DNA of 35,819 nucleotides from Candidatus Gastranaerophilales bacterium (GTDB taxonomy: Bacteria; Cyanobacteriota; Vampirovibrionia; Gastranaerophilales; Gastranaerophilaceae): the NCBI GenBank assembly GCA_944325095.1, contig CALUYV010000015.1, forward strand, positions 1-35,819. The letters are read 5' to 3'. How positions within the stretch are numbered: the first letter of the stretch is position 1; each line of letters opens with the position of its first letter. The notes under the pieces were generated by a model. The model ran no database searches. It was not told where the DNA came from and was given only the letters and a program-made list of their open reading frames with translations. The translations under genes were made by a program, and so were the position numbers. This document shows positions 25,070 to 32,487 of the stretch, one piece after another.

Positions 25070-25951
25070 ATGAAGCAGGCACTCGCTTTTGATGTCGGCG
25101 GCACTAAAATATACAACGCAATAATAAATTCCGAAGGGAAAATAATAAGCGAAATAGAAAAAAATCCGACACCTAAAAACATTGAAGATATAAAAAATTT
25201 ATTTAAAACAATTATAGAAAAATATGAAGATAAAGTTGATATAATTGCATTTTCAACCTGCGGTGCAGTTAATAACCAAAATAACGGAATTGTCGGTTCT
25301 ACAGGGAACATTGCAAAAGAATATCCTAAAATGAAATTTTCTGAATTGTCAAAAAAGCCTGTTTTTGTTGAAAATGATGCAAATTGTGCCGCTTGGGCAG
25401 AATATAAAATCGGTGCATCACAAAACACCGCTGTTTCCGTTATGATTACTCTCGGAACAGGTGTCGGCGGAGGAATTATTATTAACGGGAAACTTTTAAA
25501 AGGGCAAAACGGAGCGGCAGGCGAAATGCATTTTAAAATGAATACGGATAAAAGAAGAAAATGCACCTGCGGGAGCTGGGATTGTTTTGAAATTTACGCA
25601 TCCGGCAACGGACTGAAAATTACCGCTCAGGAAATCCTCGGCATGGAAAATGTAACAACCTATGATGTTGTAAACGGTGCTAAAGACAATAATCCTGAAA
25701 TGATTAAAATATTAAAAAAATGGCAGCAGGATATCTCAGACGGACTGGTCGGACTTGCCAACATTTTTGATCCGGATTGTATTGTCCTGTCCGGTTCACT
25801 TGCAGAATTTACAAATACGCAGGAAATAGAAACCTATGTTAATTCTCAAATTGTAACAACTCCTGTCGCAGTAAAAAAGGCAAAAGCAGGAAACTATGCA
25901 GGGATGATAGGTGCTGCATTACTTGCCTTAAATAACGAGGTTAATAAGTAA
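25070..25951 (+). CDS. ROK-family sugar kinase, likely ManNAc or glucose kinase
   Basis: ROK kinases phosphorylate hexoses or N-acetylhexosamines with ATP. The 293-residue protein has the phosphate loop DVGGTK (8-13), catalytic D103 in ENDAN, and the TLGTGVGGG region near 128-136. The ROK sugar-zinc signature has E152, H154, C165, C167 and C172. Because nanE is two genes upstream, an N-acetylmannosamine kinase (NanK-like) is the natural guess; glucokinase is the alternative, since the motifs do not separate them. AAAGGAGAG lies before the ATG. The stop overlaps the next start (TAATG). Confidence 0.9.
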   Translation: MKQALAFDVGGTKIYNAIINSEGKIISEIEKNPTPKNIEDIKNLFKTIIEKYEDKVDIIAFSTCGAVNNQNNGIVGSTGNIAKEYPKMKFSELSKKPVFVENDANCAAWAEYKIGASQNTAVSVMITLGTGVGGGIIINGKLLKGQNGAAGEMHFKMNTDKRRKCTCGSWDCFEIYASGNGLKITAQEILGMENVTTYDVVNGAKDNNPEMIKILKKWQQDISDGLVGLANIFDPDCIVLSGSLAEFTNTQEIETYVNSQIVTTPVAVKKAKAGNYAGMIGAALLALNNEVNK

Positions 25952-26178
25952 TGGGAAAATCCAAAACCAGAATATTAAGAAAAGGTATTAACAACCAGAT
26001 TACCCGCATTTCAAGAGAGGAAGCGGTTAATAATGTTGTAAAATATTTCAATAATAACAATTTATCCAAAGCTCACGATTTAATTACAATGTTCGGTCTT
26101 GGTGCAGAAGAAATACTTGAAGCCGGCGCAAGTTATGAACATGTAGCCGCAATGAAAAATATTATAGAGATATGGTAA
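25951..26178 (+). CDS. Small hypothetical protein between ROK kinase and prenyltransferase
   Basis: The 75-residue protein matches no family I recognise. The first 20 residues are basic (GKSKTRILRKG), the rest is predicted helical: EEAVNNVVKYFNNN, SKAHDLITMFGLGAEEILEAGA and SYEHVAAMKNIIEIW. It could be a small helical DNA- or protein-binding domain, but that is a guess. It overlaps the ROK stop by one base and the prenyltransferase start by 7 bases, so it is made by coupled translation. That tight packing is the best evidence that it is real. Confidence 0.75.
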   Translation: MGKSKTRILRKGINNQITRISREEAVNNVVKYFNNNNLSKAHDLITMFGLGAEEILEAGASYEHVAAMKNIIEIW

Positions 26179-27137
26179 ATTTTATAAAAAAAATAATTTT
26201 CTGGCTCAACTGCGCAAGAGTATATTCTCTGCCGATTACTGTTTTGAACTGGATTGTTATATTTATTTATTCTTTAAAATCCGGAGGAAACGCATTTTTA
26301 GGACTTGCCGCACTGATTGGTATTTCTCTTGTTCATATGGCAACAAATCTTACAGACGATTATTTCGACTATAAAATTTTATCAAAAGATGAAAAATACC
26401 TCAATTCTGCCCAGAACTGCAAATGTCTTTACCTGAAAAACAATCAGGCTACAACAGAAGAATTAAAATTTGTAATATTTATATTCCTCGGAATTGCCTC
26501 AATAATAGGAGGAGTCCTGTTTTTTATGTCAGGATATTATGTTGCCCTGCTTGCATTTATCGGGCTTTGCGTTGCTGCCGGATATCAAAAACTTTCTATC
26601 TCAGGAAAAGGAGAAATTGCAATATTTATTGCATACGGGCCTTTGTTATATGAAGGCACATATTATGTTATGACCGGCAAATTTTCCTTTGATGTTTTAT
26701 TTTTATCAATAGCGTGTGTATTTATGACAATTACTGTTTTATATGCACATATGCTTATGGATTATGACGGAGATGAATCATCGCATAAAATAACCCTCTG
26801 CAGAAAATTTAAAAATAAAACTTCCGCCCTGAAATTTATTCTTGTATTCTATTTGCTCGGATTTTTAAATATCTCTGCATTTGCAATATTAACCCGAAAT
26901 TATTATTATTTTTTATCTTTTTTAACCCTGCCGTTAATTATTGATTTGTACAAATCGTTAAATGCTTTTAATCACGATAAAATGAATATACCGCAGATAA
27001 AATTCTGGCACTATCCGCTTGACGGGTGGGAAAAGATAAAAAACACACAGGATGCACCTTTTTATTTCCGTTTTTTCTATGTAAGAAATATCCTTATCTG
27101 GTTTTTATTACTTATATGTATTGGAATTATTTTATAA
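26172..27137 (+). CDS. UbiA-family membrane prenyltransferase
   Basis: UbiA enzymes transfer a polyprenyl chain to an acceptor in the membrane. The 321 residues have about eight or nine hydrophobic helices. The first Mg-diphosphate motif is NLTDDYFDYK (N59, D62/D63, D66). The second is in HMLMDYDGDESSHKITL near residue 190. NLTDDYFD and the second motif resemble MenA-type members (1,4-dihydroxy-2-naphthoate prenyltransferase), but the acceptor cannot be told. The start overlaps the upstream small gene by 7 bp. Its place at the end of a ManNAc-type operon is unexpected for a quinone gene. A weak CTTCCC/GGGAAG hairpin follows the stop without a good U-tract. Confidence 0.85.
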   Translation: MVNFIKKIIFWLNCARVYSLPITVLNWIVIFIYSLKSGGNAFLGLAALIGISLVHMATNLTDDYFDYKILSKDEKYLNSAQNCKCLYLKNNQATTEELKFVIFIFLGIASIIGGVLFFMSGYYVALLAFIGLCVAAGYQKLSISGKGEIAIFIAYGPLLYEGTYYVMTGKFSFDVLFLSIACVFMTITVLYAHMLMDYDGDESSHKITLCRKFKNKTSALKFILVFYLLGFLNISAFAILTRNYYYFLSFLTLPLIIDLYKSLNAFNHDKMNIPQIKFWHYPLDGWEKIKNTQDAPFYFRFFYVRNILIWFLLLICIGIIL

Positions 27138-27236
27138 CTGCCGGTTGTAATAAAATCAAACTGCTTCCCGTCCTGACATATCAAAATCAAGGGAAGAAGA
27201 TTTTACCATCTCCAATATAATAAAAATTAGCAAAAA

Positions 27237-27263
27237 CGGGCTGTTTAAAAATAAAAAAGCCCG
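27237..27263 (-). terminator. Intrinsic terminator of the gene at 27291
   Basis: On the minus strand CGGGCT and AGCCCG (27258-27263 and 27237-27242) can pair; the A/T loop can extend the stem. The hairpin is followed by TTTTT. It lies 27 nt beyond the stop of the proline-rich gene and within the convergent gap with the prenyltransferase. Confidence 0.65.
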
Positions 27264-27290
27264 CTTCACCGCTCAAAAAGTTTAACATGT

Positions 27291-27668
27291 TTATGCAACA
27301 ACATTTAATTTTTTAAGTTCTGCTGCCGGTTTTTCTTCCGGTTTGGCTTCCTGTGCCGGTTTTGTATCTTTTGCAGGTTCTTCCGCTTTCACAACAGGAG
27401 GCTGCGGTTTGATATCCTGAGCCGGAGCAGGTTTTGATATCTCTACCGTATCTTTTGCCGGAGAGTTTTCCAATTTTAAATTTTTTACATTGTTTGCGAG
27501 TTCTTCTTTAATAAATTTATCTAACTCCATCTGGCGGACACCGTTTTTGTCGCCGACCAGAGTAACAATCCCGTCTTTTTTTGTTGCAGAAACTTTTTCA
27601 CCGTCTTTTGTTTCATAAATAATTGTTGTAAACTGCGGCGGTTTCTGTGCGGTAACTGCTTCAACCAT
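27291..27668 (-). CDS. Hypothetical protein with Pro/Ala/Lys-rich tail
   Basis: The 125-residue protein has two parts. Residues about 14-60 look like a small folded domain (FTTIIYETKDGEKVSATKKD). From about 68 on it is low-complexity, rich in P, A, K and E (KPAPAQ, KPEEKPAAE), a likely disordered or extended segment. No signal peptide, membrane helix or known family is seen. AGGTG lies 6 nt before the ATG. It is monocistronic: a terminator follows it and the divergent PadR gene starts 150 nt away. Function is unknown. Confidence 0.75.
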   Translation of the reverse strand: MVEAVTAQKPPQFTTIIYETKDGEKVSATKKDGIVTLVGDKNGVRQMELDKFIKEELANNVKNLKLENSPAKDTVEISKPAPAQDIKPQPPVVKAEEPAKDTKPAQEAKPEEKPAAELKKLNVVA

Positions 27669-27783
27669 ATAAACACCTGCCTTTCATTTAACCCTGTATA
27701 ATTATAAGTTCATAAATATATTTTTTGCTACCTGCCGGTTAAAATTTTACAAATCTTAATTGGAAAATTCAAAAACCGCCTTG

Positions 27784-27818
27784 TTGTTAAATTTATCAAT
27801 TAATGATATCCTGAAATT
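27784..27818 (+). promoter_or_regulatory. Promoter of the padR gene, leaderless layout
   Basis: TTGTTA (27784-27789), a 17-bp spacer and TATCCT (27807-27812) with an extended TG (27804-27805) form a promoter. The -10 ends exactly 6 nt before the ATG, so the mRNA would start at the AUG. No Shine-Dalgarno site is present. The element is seen; leaderless translation is inferred. Confidence 0.55.
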
Positions 27819-28328
27819 ATGATAGAGTTAATGGTTTTATATATTCTTGTAAATCATGATTTTACAATGTATGCAATACACAAAAGAATTCAGGAGTTTT
27901 TTCTTGCATATACAAGCCCGAGTTTCGGCGCAATAAAACCTGCACTGGTAAGACTTGAAAAAAATGGTTTTATAACATCTTCCAAAATAATGTCTGACGG
28001 CGGCAAATTGTCTGTATTTTACGCAATTACAAAAGAAGGACATAAGGAACTAAAAAGACTTCTGCAAACTCCGATGTCAAAAAATCCGCTCCAATTTATC
28101 TCTGATGCAAGCATAAAATTGTCCTGTATTTCCTATCTGGAGCCGGAAGATAGACTCGAGGTATATACGGATATTAAAACAGGCGCACTCCAGCATAAAT
28201 TTAATGCAGAAAAAATATTAAGTGATGAATATACTCCGTTAACAGTTTACCAAAAAATAGTTCTGGATAACTCAATATGTATGTACAAAAACTTTATAAC
28301 CATGATTGAAGGACTTGAAAAGGAATAA
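27819..28328 (+). CDS. PadR-family transcriptional regulator
   Basis: The 169-residue protein has a PadR winged helix in the first 85 residues. MYAIHKRIQEFFLAYTSPSFGAIKPALVRLEKNGFI is the helix-turn-helix core with the Y/G-x-I pattern, and DGGKLSVFYAITKEGHKEL is the wing. The C-terminal helices (about 95-169) match the PadR dimer region. PadR proteins usually repress stress or efflux genes. The following radical SAM gene starts 3 nt after its stop, so the pair is one operon. The start at 27819 fits the family N-terminus; there is no Shine-Dalgarno site and an apparent leaderless promoter. Confidence 0.88.
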   Translation: MIELMVLYILVNHDFTMYAIHKRIQEFFLAYTSPSFGAIKPALVRLEKNGFITSSKIMSDGGKLSVFYAITKEGHKELKRLLQTPMSKNPLQFISDASIKLSCISYLEPEDRLEVYTDIKTGALQHKFNAEKILSDEYTPLTVYQKIVLDNSICMYKNFITMIEGLEKE

Positions 28329-28331
28329 ATT

Positions 28332-29597
28332 ATGCCGGCAATAGTAAACAGTGTTATAAAAAGTTCTATAGCAGAAGAACTCGGAATAACCGCAGGTGAT
28401 GAAATTCTGTCTGTTGACGGCATAAAAATGACCGATATGATTGATTATAATTTCTATATGAAATCAGAACTTATTACGGTTGAAATAAAAAAAACAAACG
28501 GAGAAATCGAAGAAATTGAACTTGAAAAAGATTTTGATGAAGATTTGGGAATTGTTTTTGAAAGCGCGGTATTTGACAAAATTAAGCCATGTTTGAATCA
28601 TTGTATTTTTTGTTTTGTTGACCAGCAGCCGGAAGGATTAAGAAAAACTCTTTATATAAAAGATGATGATTACAGACTTTCCTATTTGCAGGGAACTTAT
28701 ATAACAATGACAAACCTCAAAGACTGCGACAGGGAAAGAATTAAACGAATGCATCTGGGGCCTTTTTATATTTCTGTGCATACCACAAACCCTGAATTAA
28801 GGGTTAAAATGCTGAGAAATCCAAATGCAGGAAAAGCATTAGAAAATCTGCAATGGTTCAGAAAAAATAAAATCCCTTTCCATGCACAAATAGTTCTGTG
28901 TCCCGGGTGGAATGACGGAAATGAACTTGACAGAACACTATCTGATCTTGCGAAATTAAAAAATACAGTTCTTTCTGTTGCAATAGTTCCTGTCGGGATA
29001 ACACAATTCAGGGAAGAAAAATTAAAACAGGTTGATAAACAGTGTGCAATAGAAACTATCGAAATTGCCTCAAAATATAAAAGAGTCTGCTGCTCGGATG
29101 AATTTTTCCTTCTTGCACAAAAACCAATACCGCCTGCAAAATACTACGGCGCATACAGCCAGTTAGAAGATGGAGTCGGTGCATTGAGGCTTACGCTCGA
29201 CAATTTTAATAAACTAAAACTCCCGAAAAATATTTCAAAACCCTATAAAATTGTATTTGCCTGCTCTTATGCGGCTAAAGACATGTTTGATGAAATTTCC
29301 GCAAAACTAAACAAAATAAAAAATCTCATCGTAGAAATTCATCCGGTAAAATCAAATTACTGGGGAGAAAATATTACGGTTGCAGGACTTATTACAACAG
29401 ATGATTTAATAAAAACAATTAAAGATGTTGACTGCAGTCTTGTAGTTATTCCGTCCATAATGCTAAGACCATATACGGAAGATTTTTTGGACGGAAAAAA
29501 CTTAGATTATGTAAAAAAACAATCAGGAAAAAACTTTTTTGTCCAGAAAAACATTTATTCTCTCGAGGAAATAGTAAATTACATAAAAACTCTATAA
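28332..29597 (+). CDS. DUF512 family radical SAM protein with PDZ-like N-terminus
   Basis: The 421-residue protein has a PDZ-like N-terminal part (1-55; ITAGDEILSVDG), the radical SAM cluster motif CLNHCIFC (C87, C91, C94) and FVDQQPEGLRKTLYIKDDDYRLS right after it. That last stretch is the hallmark of the DUF512 family. The C-terminal part (about 290-421) is the DUF512 domain. Family function is not established to my knowledge; members are widespread in anaerobes and Cyanobacteria. It starts 3 nt after padR with AAGGAA in that gene, and ends 1 nt from the convergent gene at 29599. Confidence 0.9.
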   Translation: MPAIVNSVIKSSIAEELGITAGDEILSVDGIKMTDMIDYNFYMKSELITVEIKKTNGEIEEIELEKDFDEDLGIVFESAVFDKIKPCLNHCIFCFVDQQPEGLRKTLYIKDDDYRLSYLQGTYITMTNLKDCDRERIKRMHLGPFYISVHTTNPELRVKMLRNPNAGKALENLQWFRKNKIPFHAQIVLCPGWNDGNELDRTLSDLAKLKNTVLSVAIVPVGITQFREEKLKQVDKQCAIETIEIASKYKRVCCSDEFFLLAQKPIPPAKYYGAYSQLEDGVGALRLTLDNFNKLKLPKNISKPYKIVFACSYAAKDMFDEISAKLNKIKNLIVEIHPVKSNYWGENITVAGLITTDDLIKTIKDVDCSLVVIPSIMLRPYTEDFLDGKNLDYVKKQSGKNFFVQKNIYSLEEIVNYIKTL

Positions 29598-29598
29598 T

Positions 29599-29874
29599 TT
29601 ACTTTTTAAAAATATTTATCCGGAAAGTATTTAGATTATTTGATTTTTTATTAAAAATTTTATTAAAAATTTTGTTAAAAATATCATTATCACCGAAAGG
29701 ATTAGAGCCGCCTGCCGCTGCAAAAAGCGGTTTTTCCGGCTTTTTATTTGTGTTTATTCTTTTTATCAAATCAAAAGGATGTTTTTCATCAAGTTTTACT
29801 AACTTTTCGGTTGCTTTCCTCATAGGTTCAAATTTATGGATTTTCGGATTAAAAGTTACATAATTACGAATCAT
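29599..29874 (-). CDS. Small hypothetical protein with internal IFNK repeat
   Basis: The 91-residue protein begins MIRNYVTFNPKIHKFEPM. No family is recognised. It is basic, and near residues 65-77 it carries IFNK three times in a row (IFNKIFNKIFNKK), encoded by a 12-bp DNA repeat. Two adjacent ATGs (29877 and 29874) are possible; AAAAGGGG is 7 nt before the second and only 4 nt before the first, so I take 29874. The longer upstream open frame is very hydrophobic and overlaps the terminator at 29962, so it is not used. Function is unknown. Confidence 0.7.
   Translation of the reverse strand: MIRNYVTFNPKIHKFEPMRKATEKLVKLDEKHPFDLIKRINTNKKPEKPLFAAAGGSNPFGDNDIFNKIFNKIFNKKSNNLNTFRINIFKK
29648..29682. 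repeat. Three-copy 12-bp tandem repeat in the gene at 29599
   Basis: Units like TTTTATTAAAAA recur about three times with the last copy slightly changed (G for A). The unit is 12 bp, a multiple of three, so copy number changes would add or remove four residues (IFNK) without a frameshift. Boundaries are approximate. Confidence 0.6.
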
Positions 29875-29961
29875 CATCTTACCCCTTTTAAAAAATAATA
29901 CTACACAAATATTATAAAACACAAAAAATAAAAACTTGCTGCCTGAATAAAAAACAAAAGC

Positions 29962-29990
29962 AAAAAAGACTTCATAATGAAGTCTTTTTT
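29962..29990 (-). terminator. Bidirectional hairpin after the ribbon-helix-helix gene
   Basis: A perfect 13-bp stem AAAAAAGACTTCA / TGAAGTCTTTTTT with a TAA loop has a T-tract on either strand. It ends the RHH gene (stop at 30028) on the minus strand and insulates the gene at 29599. Confidence 0.85.
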
Positions 29991-30027
29991 TACTTCCCAA
30001 ATCTTTCGCCTTTTTCCTTGCCGCCGA

Positions 30028-30216
30028 TTAACTCAACAGTGTTTCCAACAAAGTTGCATTTTGCAATGCGCCTGTTGATTCTTTGATTTTCTGTTTGTAA
30101 ATGTAAGTCCGTAATGCTTCCCGAATTAATTCACTCCGTGAGCGGTTTTCGCCATCTGCAATCTGGTCGATTTTGTTTAAAAATTCTTCGGGCATTGAAA
30201 TCAGTACTCTAGCCAT
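30028..30216 (-). CDS. Ribbon-helix-helix (CopG-like) DNA-binding protein
   Basis: The 62-residue protein has a full RHH domain: the strand MARVLISMPEEFLNKID, then helices DQIADGENRSRSELIREALRTYI. The C-terminal helix (ALQNATLLETLL) matches short CopG/antitoxin-type regulators. RHH dimers bind DNA with the N-terminal strand. No toxin gene lies next to it, so it is an orphan here; it may be a regulator or an old antitoxin. AAAAGGAG lies before the ATG. Two identical 12-bp repeats upstream may be its operator. Confidence 0.85.
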   Translation of the reverse strand: MARVLISMPEEFLNKIDQIADGENRSRSELIREALRTYIYKQKIKESTGALQNATLLETLLS

Positions 30217-30253
30217 ATATTCTCCTTTTCATTCCATTCACATTATGCTTACA

Positions 30254-30282
30254 TATATATAAAAACTTCGTATATATAAAAA
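30254..30282. repeat. Two 12-bp TATATATAAAAA direct repeats upstream of the RHH gene
   Basis: TATATATAAAAA occurs at 30254-30265 and 30271-30282, 17 bp apart, 38-66 nt upstream of the RHH start. Paired direct sites are how many RHH proteins bind. AT-rich low complexity makes chance possible. The remaining 30283-30448 of this 232-bp gap has no gene; it holds a hairpin at 30321-30345. Confidence 0.4.
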
Positions 30283-30320
30283 GTGCTATTTTTATATTTA
30301 AAAGTTATATAAAAATTTTG

Positions 30321-30345
30321 AAACCCTTCCTGCACAAGGATTTCA
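30321..30345 (-). other. Unexplained stem-loop in the 30217-30448 gap
   Basis: GAAACCCTT (30321-30329), a 7-nt loop, and AAGGATTTC (30337-30345) pair on the minus strand as nine pairs with one G-U. The stretch around it is richer in G and C than the rest of the gap and codes for no protein. It could be an RNA structure, a recombination site or a remnant of a mobile element; nothing decides. Confidence 0.4.
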
Positions 30346-30448
30346 GACGCTCAACTCATCTTTACAAAAGTTAACAATTCACAAGCACGGCAAAAATTGA
30401 ACAATCTCATGCCGGAAACTTGCACAAACAATACGGAAATAGAAAGTT

Positions 30449-31549
30449 TTAGAGATTCAAAAGAAAGAACGAAACAAATCCGGCAAGAACCATTGCAGGC
30501 CCGAACGGGAGATACAAACCTTCAGAAACTTTATTTTTGACACCTAAAAGAATTTCACGGCAGACAAAAATACCTATTGCAAGAAGAACAATTGTACTTG
30601 CCCAGTACGCAACAGAATTATCAAGCCAGCCGAGCGGACGGGCAATTAAATAACTTGCCGTATAGACTATAAAGGCACAAATTGAACCAAAAGTTATCCA
30701 ATTTTTCTTTTTAACAAGTTTATGCATAAATACAGGCAATGTAATCACAAGCTGCGCCGCACAACTCATTGCAAGAATAATAAGAATAGTCCAGACAGCA
30801 GGCAGCGGATTATGGAAAGTTTCTACAGTACCGAGCAAACCGCCGAAAACTGTACCGAGTCCGGCTGCTATATAAGAATCACCTTCTCCGAAAATTCTTG
30901 CCCCGACCAGCGGAAGTCCTATTCTTGCAGCAATTTCCATAACTACAAACCCGGCAATTCCGGCAATTATAGAAAAGACTACAGGGGAAGTCATACATAA
31001 CTCAAGGGTCAATTTCGGAAATTCACCGAGTTCTTTATGATACACATACACGGTTGCACCGGTATAAAGCAAACTAAAAATTAACCCGAATGCAATTAAA
31101 GGAATGGTATGAATATCCGCAACTTTTTTTTCTAAAATATCTGTACCTGCTATTGCAATAAGAAAACAGGTGACAATAATAGCAAAAATATAAACAAGCA
31201 GCTGATACCAGCCTATCGGCATCATAGCAGATAATCCGAACAGAGGATCAATCGGCTTGCAGATTTTTAAGAATAATGCAAGAAAGATAACTCCCGTAAA
31301 AAGTTCAACAATAGGATACTGAATACTTATATGCTCTTTACAGAAAGCACATTTCCCTCTCAGGAAAATATAAGATAAAACAGGAATATTATGATACCAT
31401 TTTAACGGAGTTCCGCACTTCGGACATTTTGAAGCCGGCAGAACAATCGATTCCCCGCTTACGGTGCGCAGAATGACAACATTTAAAAAACTGCCTATAA
31501 CAAGTCCTATAATAAAAATCCAACCTAATACCAGCAGAGTAAAACCCAT
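30449..31549 (-). CDS. Type IV prepilin leader peptidase (PilD/GspO-like)
   Basis: This membrane aspartic protease cleaves leader peptides of type IV pilins and related pseudopilins. The 366 residues include GSFLNVVILR at the N-terminus and a zinc-type cysteine box (CPKC at 42-45, CAFC at 67-70). The two catalytic aspartates are D137 in AGTDILEK and D224 in the GEGD motif. It has about eight to ten hydrophobic helices and is longer than the usual 250-290 residues, from a 40-residue loop around 160-200 and extra C-terminal helices. The ATG overlaps the sigma factor stop (TAATG), with GGAGGAA inside that gene, so the two are translationally coupled. Confidence 0.94.
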   Translation of the reverse strand: MGFTLLVLGWIFIIGLVIGSFLNVVILRTVSGESIVLPASKCPKCGTPLKWYHNIPVLSYIFLRGKCAFCKEHISIQYPIVELFTGVIFLALFLKICKPIDPLFGLSAMMPIGWYQLLVYIFAIIVTCFLIAIAGTDILEKKVADIHTIPLIAFGLIFSLLYTGATVYVYHKELGEFPKLTLELCMTSPVVFSIIAGIAGFVVMEIAARIGLPLVGARIFGEGDSYIAAGLGTVFGGLLGTVETFHNPLPAVWTILIILAMSCAAQLVITLPVFMHKLVKKKNWITFGSICAFIVYTASYLIARPLGWLDNSVAYWASTIVLLAIGIFVCREILLGVKNKVSEGLYLPFGPAMVLAGFVSFFLLNL

Positions 31550-32349
31550 TATTCCTCCTTTGTATCCGATAATTCTTCCCTGATTATCAGGGCTAATCTG
31601 TTTAATGCTCTTTTCAATATTCGTGAAACCTGTGTCGGTGAAACTCTTATCTGTTCCGCAATTTCTTTTCTTGACATATCTTCTATATAATACATCATAA
31701 TCGCTGTTTTATCATTTGCAGGAAGTTTATTCAGCGCATATTCAATAATTTTTTTATTTGCATAAGATTCTTCAAAACTTTCGGCAGTATCGGATTGTAT
31801 CCTGTCAAGCAGAGTTTCGCTGCCGTCTGCAGTATAAATATTCTGATCAAGAGAAATCATATTTTTTGTATATTCGATATTCATTAATTCGGCAACTTTA
31901 TCCTTCGGCAGAGAAACAATAGAGGCAACATCTTCTATTGTCGGCGTTTTGGTATTATTTTCGGATAAATGTTGAATTGCATCCCTGACTTTTGCCAGAT
32001 TGGCGTAAGTTTCTCTCGGCGGCTTAACCAGATTGGCTTTATCACGCAGATAATGATAAATTTTTCCTTTTATAACTTTACTCACATAAGTTTTAAAACT
32101 TCCCCGTTCTTCAACCCTGTAAGTTTCAATTGCCTGCAAAACACCGACAGCCCCGACCTGAATTAAATCATCTTTCGAAACCGTCGCAGGCAAAGAACCG
32201 AAAGACAAAACAATCCGCTTGACCACTTTTAATGTTTCTTCAACAAGGTTAATATAAACCACATGCTTACGTTTTTTATCTGTTTCTTGTTTGTATTGCA
32301 GAATTAACTCTTCAAGTTTTTCAAGTTCCGTAAGTTTTGTATCCGTCAT
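31549..32349 (-). CDS. Group 3 (SigF/SigB-like) RNA polymerase sigma factor
   Basis: The 266-residue protein has region 2 (DLIQVGAVGVLQAIETYRVEERGSFKTYV, about 62-90), region 3, and region 4 with its helix-turn-helix (DMSRKEIAEQIRVSPTQVSRIL). It lacks region 1.1 and the NTD of primary sigma factors, so it is group 3 like SigB/SigF. In Cyanobacteria SigF controls pilus genes and motility, which fits the prepilin peptidase gene it overlaps. The ATG at 32349 has GGAG 5 nt before it; a TTG at 32364 would put that site inside the gene. A TATAAT box lies 16 nt upstream of the ATG. Confidence 0.92.
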   Translation of the reverse strand: MTDTKLTELEKLEELILQYKQETDKKRKHVVYINLVEETLKVVKRIVLSFGSLPATVSKDDLIQVGAVGVLQAIETYRVEERGSFKTYVSKVIKGKIYHYLRDKANLVKPPRETYANLAKVRDAIQHLSENNTKTPTIEDVASIVSLPKDKVAELMNIEYTKNMISLDQNIYTADGSETLLDRIQSDTAESFEESYANKKIIEYALNKLPANDKTAIMMYYIEDMSRKEIAEQIRVSPTQVSRILKRALNRLALIIREELSDTKEE

Positions 32350-32365
32350 CGCCTCTCCAATCAAT

Positions 32366-32371
32366 ATTATA
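32366..32371 (-). promoter_or_regulatory. -10 box of the sigma factor-prepilin peptidase operon
   Basis: TATAAT on the minus strand (32366-32371) is 16 nt before the ATG at 32349. No clear -35 is seen at the usual spacing. The rest of the 90-nt gap up to the terminator at 32440 is AT-rich. Confidence 0.5.
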
Positions 32372-32439
32372 ATACCATAATTTTGCTTTTAATGCTAATT
32401 TTTAAAAAATATTTTATTTATCAAGGCTTTTAAAAAGGC

Positions 32440-32468
32440 AAAAGACCGGATAAATTATCCGGTCTTTT
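32440..32468 (-). terminator. Terminator of the gene at 32488
   Basis: AAAAGACCGGATAA (32440-32453) and TTATCCGGTCTTTT (32455-32468) are perfect inverted repeats of 14 bp with a one-base centre. The four T at the 3' end of the minus-strand hairpin make a terminator that can work in both directions. It is 19 nt past the stop of 32488. Confidence 0.8.
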
Positions 32469-32487
32469 GTACTTGTATTTCTAAAAA

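Noticed and set aside
27150-27200. CTTCCC / GGGAAG inverted repeat after the prenyltransferase as terminator.
   Set aside because: The arms are six bases with a long loop and no U-tract; too weak to call.
29878-30000. Longer start for the gene at 29599 that would add a very hydrophobic 42-residue N-terminus.
   Set aside because: That region contains the terminator hairpin at 29962-29990, lacks a ribosome site at its start, and AAAAGGGG sits right before the inner ATG.
29990-30085. A plausible protein-like C-terminus on the minus strand in the frame next to the RHH gene (KCNFVGNTVELIGGKEKGERF and a stop).
   Set aside because: The RHH frame itself ends like its family (NATLLETLLS), so no frameshift is needed, and the other frame has no start or ribosome site. 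I treat it as chance.
30346-30448. Possible tRNA or other structured RNA gene in the gap before the prepilin peptidase.
   Set aside because: No T-loop (GTTCGA-like) or acceptor stem pairing could be found; only short 5-bp repeats occur.
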